Shown here one piece after another: positions 13,101 through 25,800 of a stretch of 64,000 bases of DNA (position 1 is the first letter of the stretch; every line of letters starts with the position of its first letter). The DNA comes from Fragum whitleyi (Eukaryota > Mollusca > Bivalvia > Cardiida > Cardiidae). A program made the position numbers and the translations under genes. Under the pieces are notes generated by a model. That model was not told the origin of the DNA. It worked only from the letters and a program-made list of their open reading frames with translations, and ran no database searches. Location of the stretch: the NCBI GenBank assembly GCA_948146395.1, contig OX411552.1:3161501-3225500 (forward strand), written 5' to 3'.

Positions 13101-13319
13101 GTTCCCATTGATAAATTCCCCATGAAAAACTTCGTATTAATAAAAATGAACTAATTTGAAATATAAAATAACTGAAAATTGATGAATTTTTTTACAAATA
13201 TTATTTATATTTACATTTTATACTTTTAAAGAAGTACCTCAATATCTAGGTATTCGAAGCTAATGATATCATTGAATAAGTTTGACAGACGAAGTTTGTT
13301 CTACGAATTACCAACAAAA

Positions 13320-13434
13320 ATGATTATTTCGACATGTCGACATGGTAACAGGTTACCAATACCCCGCGTTTTGACAGCTCTAACCAGGGCTGTATCAACT
13401 AGTCAAACTTCAGAGCAGATCCCCCAATTCAAGG
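13320..13434 (+). CDS. NFS1: NFS1 exon 1 (targeting peptide)
   Basis: Encodes 38 residues plus one base, beginning [11 protein letters not shown] and rich in Arg, Thr and Ser with no acids for the first 30 residues, as expected of a mitochondrial presequence. The donor GTAAGA follows at 13435. The phase-1 base joins exon 2 cleanly. The reading frame is open upstream to a second Met at 13263, with a stop near 13227, so the exact start is uncertain. Linkage to exon 2 rests on phase, strand and character, since presequences are not conserved. Confidence 0.8.
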
Positions 13435-16400
13435 GTAAGAACTGATTTTGTTTTCATTAAAACAGGTGGGTGGGGTATGTCTTACATAATTTCACTGCAG
13501 CATAAGGTAGCAGATTGTAGTTTCTAGGGCCGATTCACTGTCCGAAACACACTAATAGACTGGAAAATTAAATAACTCCTCAGACACCAACCTGAAATCA
13601 AAAACACTCTTTGTTAGCAAGAATAGGATGTAAAGCTGCCTAGAAATCATAATTATTTACGTACTTGAACTGAGTAACTAAAAATTTTGAAAATAAAATC
13701 ATTCGACAAAACTTCGAAAAACAGCGAAAATTTGGCCGTTTTCCGACAAACTCAAACTTGTCCAGTATCCACACGGGAAATGATATCCTATTAAATACTT
13801 GCTGCCTCTAAAGCCGAGACAGTACCACATCTCCTGGTGCATTCAAAAATATGTGGTTACCCTTTACTTTTCTTACAATTTTTCAAAGCATTCCTACCCT
13901 ACAATTTCAGCCTTCACGAATGCCGGAATTCTGCAACCCCACCCACTTTACTCAATCATGTCACAGGGAACCAGAAAAACAAGAAAAGCTACTATTCTAT
14001 CAGTTGCGCATTCAAAACAGGTTCCTAAATTGATATTTGCCATGATTTGAGGCAACATTTTTCATTTTCACTTTCAAATAATCAATCAAAACTTACCATT
14101 TCCTAATATTTGAAAATTTGACCCTGGCCAATTCGAATATTTCGACATAAACTACAATCTGTCCCCTTAAGGGGAGAAGAAATGTTTGTCAAACACTTAA
14201 AAACTCTTAAATCAAATACCTTGGGCTATTTCGCAATTGATTCGCAGCTTTAACAACTAAATTTTTCCCCAAAAGTGACTAATTTTTCCGATCGAACCCG
14301 TCGGACCAAGGGCTGATTTTATCCCTCTTTTTGAAACTAATTTAGTCTACCACAAGCTTGTTCATGAAGATTCTTTATCCTCAATTGCTACTTTCTCAAG
14401 CTTCTGGACCCACATACTGAGCTTATTTCAGATGCTAGTTATCTTTTTGAATGCCTTCTGAATTGAGCTCAATTGATTTTGCACTTATATACTTAAAAAA
14501 TGTAGATTGTCAGTCCCCGCCATGCCAACATTTGGCTTATTTTTCATAAAAGTCAGATGTTTTTTCCAAGAAATAGGTAGTAATCAGGTAATGGACAGCC
14601 TCTCATGATTAATGCAAAGTAATTTAAGAAAGCAACAATGTAAACATGAGTTTATTTATTTGATTTTTTGACCTTGAGACATAATTGCTATAAGGAAAAG
14701 GGGGGGGGGGGGTATTCAATCCCATTTGTGACTAAACCCAGCCTCCCACACAAAAAACACTTGTCCTGTAGACTTGTAACCTGATATAAAAACATTCAAA
14801 ATGTTATTTTCTCACTTGCAGATGCTCTCCTTACTATTTAAAAGGCAATTCACTGGACTACATAGTAGTTTGAAAAAAGTCATACTCACCATAAGGTAGC
14901 AGATTGTAGTTTCTAGGGCCGATTCACTGTCCGAAACACACTAATAGACTGGAAAATTAAATAACTCCTCAGACACCAACCTGAAATCAAAAACACTCTT
15001 TGTTAGCAAGAATAGGATGTAAAGCTGCCTAGAAATCATAATTATTTACGTACTTGAACTGAGTAACTAAAAATTTTGAAAATAAAATCATTCGACAAAA
15101 CTTCGAAAAACAGCGAAAATTTGGCCGTTTTCCGACAAACTCAAACTTGTCCAGTATCCACACGGGAAATGATATCCTATTAAATACTTGCTGCCTCTAA
15201 AGCCGAGACAGTACCACATCTCCTGGTGCATTCAAAAATATGTGGTTACCCTTTACTTTTCTTACAATTTTTCAAAGCATTCCTACCCTACAATTTCAGC
15301 CTTCACGAATGCCGGAATTCTGCAACCCCACCCACTTTACTCAATCATGTCACAGGGAACCAGAAAAACAAGAAAAGCTACTATTCTATCAGTTGCGCAT
15401 TCAAAACAGGTTCCTAAATTGATATTTGCCATGATTTGAGGCAACATTTTTCATTTTCACTTTCAAATAATCAATCAAAACTTACCATTTCCTAATATTT
15501 GAAAATTTGACCCTGGCCAATTCGAATATTTCGACATAAACTACAATCTGTCCCCTTAAGGGGAGAAGAAATGTTTGTCAAACACTTAAAAACTCTTAAA
15601 TCAAATACCTTGGGCTATTTCGCAATTGATTCGCAGCTTTAACAACTAAATTTTTCCCCAAAAGTGACTAATTTTTCCGATCGAACCCGTCGGACCAAGG
15701 GCTGATTTTATCCCTCTTTTTGAAACTAATTTAGTCTACCACAAGCTTGTTCATGAAGATTCTTTATCCTCAATTGCTACTTTCTCAAGCTTCTGGACCC
15801 ACATACTGAGCTTATTTCAGATGCTAGTTATCTTTTTGAATGCCTTCTGAATTGAGCTCAATTGATTTTGCACTTATATACTTAAAAAATGTAGATTGTC
15901 AGTCCCCGCCATGCCAACATTTGGCTTATTTTTCATAAAAGTCAGATGTTTTTTCCAAGAAATAGGTAGTAATCAGGTAATGGACAGCCTCTCATGATTA
16001 ATGCAAAGTAATTTAAGAAAGCAACAATGTAAACATGAGTTTATTTATTTGATTTTTTGACCTTGAGACATAATTGCTATAAGGAAAAGGGGGGGGGGGG
16101 GTATTCAATCCCATTTGTGACTAAACCCAGCCTCCCACACAAAAAACACTTGTCCTGTAGACTTGTAACCTGATATAAAAACATTCAAAATGTTATTTTC
16201 TCACTTGCAGATGCTCTCCTTACTATTTAAAAGGCAATTCACTGGACTACATAGTAGTTTGAAAAAAGTCATACTCACCATAAGGTAGCAGATTGTAGTT
16301 TCTAGGGCCGATTCACTGTCCGAAACACACTAATAGACTGGAAAATTAAATAACTCCTCAGACACCAACCTGAAATCAAAAACACTCTTTGTTAGCAAGA

Positions 16401-19400
16401 ATAGGATGTAAAGCTGCCTAGAAATCATAATTATTTACGTACTTGAACTGAGTAACTAAAAATTTTGAAAATAAAATCATTCGACAAAACTTCGAAAAAC
16501 AGCGAAAATTTGGCCGTTTTCCGACAAACTCAAACTTGTCCAGTATCCACACGGGAAATGATATCCTATTAAATACTTGCTGCCTCTAAAGCCGAGACAG
16601 TACCACATCTCCTGGTGCATTCAAAAATATGTGGTTACCCTTTACTTTTCTTACAATTTTTCAAAGCATTCCTACCCTACAATTTCAGCCTTCACGAATG
16701 CCGGAATTCTGCAACCCCACCCACTTTACTCAATCATGTCACAGGGAACCAGAAAAACAAGAAAAGCTACTATTCTATCAGTTGCGCATTCAAAACAGGT
16801 TCCTAAATTGATATTTGCCATGATTTGAGGCAACATTTTTCATTTTCACTTTCAAATAATCAATCAAAACTTACCATTTCCTAATATTTGAAAATTTGAC
16901 CCTGGCCAATTCGAATATTTCGACATAAACTACAATCTGTCCCCTAAAATACCCAGTTTCATGTGAAAAATAATAGGCTTTACTGAATTTTAGTCTCTGC
17001 ACTTTTTAGTACTCTTACTTACTGTTTGTACCACCAGACCAACTTTGGAATTGCTTCAATCGAAAGGAAGTGGCTAGCCGTTAGGGCTCCATATCGGTCA
17101 GTTTTATCGATACGATATATGTGTCGATAAAAAATTAACGATATTCGATATATCATATGATATTCCTATTTTCAATAAAACACACAAAAAAGCATTCATT
17201 ACTCTTTATAAGACGCACATTTTGAGCAACTGCAAATACAATACTCTAATCCAGTCTGTCCGGTATATTGGTGACGAATACCAGAGTCTCATAGTACCGG
17301 TGCGCATCATACTTAGTTTGCAGATATGCTTCAGCTCTTAAGATTTACGCGATGGTCTTATCTAAAGGGCAAATCATGACTTTTTATTTTATTTCTCAAC
17401 AGAATTATGATCTTTTAAATAAAAAATTACGAAAGTATACAATTTAGATGTATAAAAAGAAAGTACCGGTAATTTTCCCTTTTGTTTCATAAATCCGGAA
17501 ATAAACGAACCGATGCGTTCTGGCCACAATCCACAAGAAAATAAACAGTTAAGTCTTATAGTGGAGTGAAGGACTTGGAATAGTTTATTTTACAAAAGGT
17601 TGAACAGCTGATCAAAGGTGCCGACGCCAGATGTTTTGGCTATTTTTAGAAAAGTTTCTAGAGCTGACACGCGACAGTCGGTAAACCTCGTGGGAATGGA
17701 ATTTGGACCCTTTCCTTCATGTTGAGAATTTAACTAAATGATGATTTTATTAACTGCCTCTGTGTGGTTGAATAACGGATTAAAATCAAATAAAAAAGGG
17801 TATATATTTTTTTAACAGCGCAGGTAGCCGAATAAAATTTAATGACCGTTTACTTTTTAGAGCCATGAGAAATACTGCCTTTATGCATAAAGACCAAACT
17901 TTAGTTGAATGGCAATGAGTTTTACCGTTTTCGTAGCTGCAAACATCGAAAATTTTGTTCTTTCTCTAATTATTCTGTTTGTGTTTCATATTATTATGTT
18001 GATGGATATTTTTTCCGATACAGAAACATTCGATCCGATATATCTATCGAACGTAAAATACCGGTATTCGATATATATCGAGTACCGGTACGGAGCCCTA
18101 CTAGCCGTAGGTCTTGTCTCACAGTCTAGCTGTAGCCTTGAGTTTCCCCTATTCGAGCAGGCTCCCGTATTCGATCATTTTGATTTTTTTTGATATTCTG
18201 ATGTCTTTATTTTCTTAATAATTTGCAAATGGTTAGAAATCATTGTCAAAGAAATTTAATGCATAGCGGATGATAATAAAGTGCTTAACTCTCCAAATTT
18301 ATGGATTTTTCTGCCTTACTATTTTTTTATCGGCCATTTTTAAAAAAAATTCAGGCCCTTCAATAGAAATTGTTCTTGCTTTTATTGTACTACTGATTTA
18401 GCCCAGGGGTCTAAACTAGGAGTATTATATAGGCAAGTAATCTAGGGAATGAACAGTAATAAGCATTGCACCAAGGGAAGGATATACCCTGGAAAAGGCT
18501 TTGCTTTGGGGGATCAAATATGTATAAAATGGAGCATGGGATATTTTGGGTGATAAATCTTGGAAAGTGTTATAAGATGGGTAAAATTTTAGAAATAACA
18601 AACACAAGTCTTAAAAGTTTAGCCCCTGGGGCTAAACCAGGAGTATAATAAAGGCAAGCAATCTTTTGAAAGAACTATTAATAGCTCCAGGGGTTGAAAT
18701 TAGCACTCGTGAACTTGCTAAACGGGAGTGAAAATGGAAGATTGCGTGTATCAAGTAACAACCACTTGCGTTTTTTTGCGAGTTGGAAAGATCGGAAAAA
18801 TCATTGTAATTCTAATTCAATTGCCTAAAATAATGCAGCACCGCCATATCACGTTTGTAAGACGCTTCTATTACTTCATAATTTCAATAAATCAAGCATT
18901 TCTTTAAAATGAAACTAACATTCGTCAAAACTCGGCTGATTCCGAGCATGTTTACCACGTGAAATTACAAATCATGGTTACAGTTGGATAGTTTGGGTTG
19001 AATTATCCAATGACAGAATGTGTAACTTCGTCTGGTTTCCCGTAAAAATGACCGGTGTGGCAGTACAATATTACACATTGTGCATGTTATTTATTTAAGC
19101 GTGAAAAATTTCAAATGTAAACAAGGTAATCAATTTTCGACATTGTAATTAAAACAACTGATTAGAGGTCAATTTGGAGCTTAGGGACTTAAAGTAGTTT
19201 TAAAAATTGAATTCGGGGAAATGTAACCTGTTGACTGTTCTTGGTTTACTTCTGTTTCTATTATTATTAAGAAAGAAAATCAACTCTGTAAACTGTCATC
19301 AAATTCGCGAGTGACGACTTTATTTTGCGAGTTGGAAATTATGGTAAGTTATTTCAACCCCTGAGCATTGCATGTAGGGGAGGATATCCCCTAGAAGAGG

Positions 19401-22400
19401 GTTTTTTTTTTGGACTAAGTATATATAAAAACGGGCTTAGAATATTTTTGGGGAACAATCTTAGAAAGTTTTTTTTAAGATGGTAAAACTGTTGACACAA
19501 CAAACATGGAGCTTAAAAGTTTAGCCCCCGGGGGCTTAACCAGGAGTATAATATAGTCAATGAATCTTTGGAAAGAACAATAAATAGCATTGTATTTAGG
19601 GGAGGATTTCCCCTTGAAAAGGGTTTTCTTTTGGGGACCAAATATATATAAAATGGGGCTTGGAATATTTTTGGGAAACAATCTTAGAATGCTTTTGAAG
19701 ATAGGTTTCTTGATTCTACGATTTTACCTATCTTTAAAAACATTTTAAGATTGTTGATCCTCTCTAATCTCAAAGGATAACTGCTACCTGAAATACATGA
19801 CACAATAAATGGTCAGTTATTCAGCGCTGATTTTAATGCAATTTTATTGAGGTTTTTAGCTCCACTGGCAGAAGGCCAGGGAGCTATTGTCATGGCTGAG
19901 TGTCCATCGTGCATCCATGCTTGCATAAACATTTTCTTTAAACATCTTCTCCTCCCAAACCAGATTTTAACGAAACTTGGTAGAAATGATCTTTGGGTGA
20001 CCGTCTTCTTAAATTGTTAAACACCCATAAAACAACCCCAAAACAGCCATAATATTGGATCAGGAACAAACCAAAATTCACACCACCCTTCCCCCAAAGT
20101 CAGCATTATGAGGGAATGGTTATAATGGAGTTGCAGTGTATTTATAATAGGGCAAATATAGGGGGTTTAATTACTGATTTGTTTAATTACAGTACCAAAA
20201 AGAAATGTTGACTTCTCCGGGGTCCGGAAAGATCTACCAGATAAAGAGGTCCGGCCATTGTACCTGGATGCTCAAGCAACAACACCCTTGGTGAGTATGT
20301 AGGGGAGTCATCTATAAACAAAAGGAAGTGTCTTTATATTACAGGCACTTGAATTAGTTTTGGATTTGTTCTTTATTCATATAGAAAACCAAAGTAAGCA
20401 ATAACTTGATTTTGGTTTATGCAAATACACATGCATAAAAGTCTCACTAAATACACTTGATTTACAATTAAGAATTTTCGATGCCAGACAATTCCAAATT
20501 CCTAATGGTCTCAGTAAATGTAGATACCATCACATGCTGATATATTGAACCCTCACAGACACAGTTTACAAGGAGGAAAAGGGAGGTGAGAAGTATGCAA
20601 GACATTTTGACCCCCCTCCCCCCTCTCCTGCTCAAAACATATCCCTGTTGTAAATAAAGCTTTAGCAGACAGTTAGAATAAGATTAGCCAGCACAGATGA
20701 ACAATCTGATCTTAGCCTACACTTCTTGATTTTATTATAATTATTAAACTTGGGCCACACTGGTTAAGGTAAACCCGGGTCCCTTCAAACTCTGTCTGAA
20801 TTGGTGTGTTTGAACCCCCTTATACAAAAATTCTGGATCTACCTGTGATTCCTCAGGCCTTATGATTAAAGGGAGGACTGGTTGGTTGTATCTGCTAGTA
20901 TGGTGCAGGTCCTTCATACCTTCAATCAATTGCAACTCTGTCCAGTGACAGTCTTGTTAAAATATAAGCATCTTCCTTGCCTGATTTTTCATTACTCTAA
21001 GGAAAACATAATGGAAAAAGAAGAAATTGCTTGTCAAAAGCAATTTCTTCTTTTTTCATACTGTTTCTTTACTATTCAATTTTAAAAATTACTGAAAGAA
21101 AAGGAAATAAGTTTCCTTCAAAGAATGGTTATTATCTGGGAGGAACTGTAAGAGTTAGGACTAATAGGTCCTTCAGGCAAGTTGAAAAAAGAAGTAAGCA
21201 GGCTAGTTGAAAAAAGAAGTTATTGTCAAACCCTGATGGTATATGGATACCCTAGAGGAAAGCTAGGTCATACATATGGCATATAAGAAACATGTTTCAG
21301 GATCCTCGTGTACTCGATGCCATGATGCCATATATGGTCAGTTACTATGGTAACCCACACTCCAGAACACACGCCTATGGATGGGAAACAGAAGCTGCTG
21401 TTGAGAAGGCCAGGAAGGTAGGTTGTCCCATTAATTGCGTCAGGGGTCCAAAGGTAGAGCGTCGGCTTCTTGATCAAGTGGTCCCAAGTTCGATTCCTGG
21501 AATTGTATTTTGATCTTGGTTCTTTCATTGGATCACACATTCTGCGCAAGTACTGGTTCATTTTCTGGATGCAGAATCCAAATCAATTTAAAATGAATAT
21601 GTTTATAATAAAACCATCTTTGCGGGAGTCGTTGAATATTTTCTAAAATTATACAGGTGTTATTACACTAGTGGAGTAATCATGCAAATGAGCCAAGAAT
21701 GTAAAGCAACATTATATTTTTGTTGTGAAAATGATGTCAAAATCCATTTGATGACGTCAATTTGCAAACGGCGTTATATGTTTTACATAATAACTTGAAT
21801 ATTTAAATATCTGGAATGTCTCCGTTTTATCACGAAAATTCAGGACTTATTTTAAATAGAATATCCAATTTGTACTCATCTTATAGTGAATTATTAAAAT
21901 AGTTATTTAAAAGCAATAAAAACTCAGCGCATCTGGTTTTTATCTGTTTATAGATGACTTGTTTTATAGATTCAGTATTCAATGACCACTCATGCAGTTT
22001 CAAACCTTGTCTGCAAGGCCTAACTTCAAGGTTATTCAAGACACCATACTCATATTTGGTATGGTGATAGATCTCAATAATGCACATCTGCTGGTACCAA
22101 GGTAAGGTCATGTGACAAGGTCAAGGTCATCTGTCAAGGTCTTTTTTATGCCCTTGCACCGATAGATCTGGGGCATATTGTTTTACCGCTGTCCATCTGT
22201 CTGTCTGTCTGCAAAAGTTAACCAAAAAACTTAACATTGCCAATATTTTCAAGCCTATTCAAGATACAAGGATAATGTTTGGCATGATGATAGATCTCAA
22301 TGATCCGCATCCGCTTGTACCAAAGTCAAGGTCATGTGATATGGTCAAGGTCATCTGTCAAGGTCAAATAACTCAAAAAATTAACCAAAAAACTTAACAT

Positions 22401-22801
22401 TGCCAACATCTTCAAGCCCATTCAAGATACAAGGCTCATATTTGGCATGATGATAGATCTCAATGATCTGCATCTGCTGGTGCCAAAGTCAATGTCATAT
22501 GACAAGGTCAAGGTCATATTACAAGGTCAAGGTCATCTGTCAAGGTCAAACTTTGAAAAAAATGCTGTTACAGAGGCATTCGTGTTTCACAAACACATCT
22601 TGTTTTATTTTTAAAAAAAATGATCACAATGACAATGTAATTTTATTTTTAGTACTTGAGAAATTGAATACTGGTTGAAGAACCCTTTTTAGCTCACCTG
22701 AGCACAACGTGCTCAAGTGAGCTATTGTGATCACCTTTTGTCCGGCGTCCGTCTGTCGTCCGGCGTCCGTCAACAATTTCTTTAAATGACATCTCCTCCT
22801 A

Positions 22802-22833
<32 letters not shown>

Positions 22834-25800
22834 GAAATGTTCCTTAGGTGATCCCCTTTAAGAATTGCTAAAAGAATTGAAATCGGTGAAAAACTCTGGT
22901 TGCTATGGCAACGGAAGTTAAAAATTTAAGAAAATCTTTAAGATTCTTCTTCTTCTGAACAAGCAGCCCTACAGCCTTGAAATTTGGCATGGATGATCAG
23001 CTCATAGACCTTAATAAAAATAGGTAAAATCATATCTGTTGGGCCACCAGGTGCGGAGCACCAGGGTGGAGGGGGTAGTACTTTGGGTAAATTTTGTAAT
23101 CTTTAACCTTCTTCTTCTTCTGAATAAGAAGCCCTACAGCCTTCAAATTTAGCATGGAGGATCAGGTCATAGACCTTAATAAAAACAGCTAAAATAAGGG
23201 GGGTAGTACTTTGGGTAAATTTTGTAATCTTTAACCTTCTTCTTCTTCTGAATAAGAAGCCCTACAGCCTTCAAATTTGGCATGGAGGATCAGGTCATAG
23301 ACCTTAATAAAAACAGCTGAAATAATATCTTTTGGACCACCAGGTGCGGAGCACCAGGGGGGAGGGGGTAGTACTTTTGTGAAAATTTTGTAATCTTTAA
23401 CCTTCTTCTTCTTCTAAACCAGGAGCCCGACAGATTTGAAAATTGGCATGGATGATCAGCATATGGACATTAATTGCATTAGCTAAAATCATAACTGTAG
23501 ATTCACCAGGTGCGGAGCACCAGGGGGGAGAGGGTAGTACTTTTGTGAAAATTTTGTAATCTTTAACCTACATCTTCTTCTGAACCACAAGCCCTACAGA
23601 CTTGAATATTGGCATGGAGGATCAGCTCATAGACCTTAATGAAAATAGCTTAAATCATAACTGTAATGCCACCAGGTGCGTAGCACCAGGGGGGAGGGGG
23701 GAGTACTTTTGTGAAAACTTTGTAACTTTAACCTACATCTTCTAATGAACCAGGAGCCCTACAGACTTCAATATTGGCATGGATGAAAAGCATATGGATC
23801 TAAAATTAAATAGCTAAAATCATGAATGTGGGGTCACCAGATGCCGAGCATTAGGGGGGAGGGGGTAGTACTTTGGATCAATTTTGTAATCTTTAACCGT
23901 ATTCTTCTCCTGGATCAGAAACCCTACAGACTTGAAAATTGTCATGGGTGATCAATATATTTACCTTAATAAAAATAGCTAAAATGATGACTGTAGGGTC
24001 ACCAGGTGCTGAGTGTCTTGGGGAGGGGGTAGTACTTTGGATCATTTTTGAAATATGTAAACTTCTTCTAATGAACCAGGAGTCCTACAGAATTGAAAAT
24101 TGGTATGGATGATCAGCATATGGACATTAATTGAATTAGCTAAAATCATGACTGTAGATTCACCAGGTGCAGAGCATCTTGGGGGAGGGGGGAGTGCTTG
24201 GTTGAGAATTTTGAATCCCTACAGCCTTTATATTTGACATGGATTGATCAACTCATTAAAGAAAACTTTAAAAGTCTCAGACACAGCCTGTATATCTGGC
24301 ATAGATTAGCTGATCACAGACCTTTTATGAAAAAGCTTAGATAAATAATGACCAGGGGAGGAGCAGAGGGGGGAAAGGATTATTTCAAATGTTATCTGAT
24401 TGAATAAGTGAAAATCTCCTTTTCTGTAGTTGCATGGAAACTAGGTCATGAAGCTTTTTTCTCAGGTGAGCGCACCCGGGGCCAACTGCCCTCTTGTTTC
24501 TTAAGCCTGTAGTCTTACCTAAGCTTGCTCTGCCTGCTTTCTTCCTAAATATTTACGGTGAAGCTGGAGCATAAGTGAAATGACCTGAAAATTTGATTTC
24601 TTTTCAAGCAAAATTTAAATATAGTTGGATATGTATTAATAAATTTAAAAATATCTAATTCAGCAAGTTGCAGATTGTATTGGTGCTGATCCAAGAGAGA
24701 TTATATTTACTAGTGGAGCCACAGAATCCAACAACATTGCAGTAAAAGGAACAGCAAGGTTCTATAAGAGTAAAAAGAAGCATGTGATTACAACAACAAC
24801 AGTGAGTAGTCTGTTTATTCATGGCTCAGGGCAAAACAGTTGTAACAGCCTATAAACTTATAGGCAGTTACAACTATTCTGTGCTATACCATAGATTATT
24901 ATTTTTAACAGGGGTGTGGAAATAAATTATTTCCAGCTTGTCCTGGGACATGTTAATAGTTACATTTCACCTGTCTGCCTAGAAGATATACTACATGGTT
25001 GTCCAAATTAACAGCACTCTGGTATTCTGTCTTTGGAAGATTCTACTTAACAGTCACAAATCTCTTCAAAGTGGATAGAAAAAATACTGTTACAGATTTT
25101 TGAAAGCAATTTCTCCTTTTATCTGTTTTCTTTTCTTACCTAAGTCTTATATAAGTTATAAGTTTGAAAAGCAATTTGACCTGCAACTTGAAATGCCTTT
25201 CACTATGGCTTACTTCACTATGGCTTAGTTTGCAATTTCTTTCTTGATACTACTTGTCCTTGACTTGTCAGCTGCCTAAAAATTGAGTTGGATAAGTCTG
25301 GTATTTGAATTCCACACTCCTGTATAAAGTATCTTTGTGCTATTTACAGCCACAGCACACAAGCCTTTAACTCTAACATGTAATAAAGTGTAGAGTTATG
25401 CCCATTTTTAGCTCACCTGAGCACGAAGTGCTCAAGGTGAGCTATTGGGATCATAGAATGTCTGTCGTCCGTCGTCAGTCGTGCGTCGTCCGTCGTGCGT
25501 CGTCCACAATTTCTTTAAACATCTTCTCCTCCTAAACCAGTGGGCCAATCTTGATGAAACTTGGCAGGGATGTTCCTTGGGTCAAGCTCTACCAAAGTTG
25601 TTCAAATAAATGAAATCCACCCTTAACTTTCCCTTTACCCTTAACAAAAAGGGTGAAAATATGAAAATCTTTAAAAATCTTCTTCTCTGAAACCAGAAGT
25701 CAGACAGCTTTCATATTTGGTATGTAGCATCATCTAGTGGCCCTCTACCAAGTTTGTTCATATCAAGACCCTGGGGTCATATTTGGGCTTTGCCCGGGCC

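Larger units (their letters stand above)
10776..13319. promoter_or_regulatory. PDP1-NFS1 divergent intergenic region (candidate shared promoter) split by a transposon
   Basis: The two start codons face apart across 2.5 kb, of which 1,979 bp is an inverted-repeat element. Without it about 565 bp remain (346 bp on the PDP1 side, 219 bp on the NFS1 side), a normal size for a two-way promoter. No clear TATA box was seen. Confidence 0.5.

Noticed and set aside
13799..16828. Three identical sets of open frames of 60, 63 and 83 codons
   Set aside because: They recur only because the 1,389 bp unit does. The frames overlap in all phases, no domain is visible, and they lie inside NFS1 intron 1.
21440..21510. 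Functional tRNA gene
   Set aside because: A and B boxes are present but the stems do not close into a cloverleaf and the text runs on as a SINE body.
22142..22605. Simple CTGT microsatellite locus
   Set aside because: The CTGTCTGT run is short and is one module of a larger element with a defined head and stem-loop tail.
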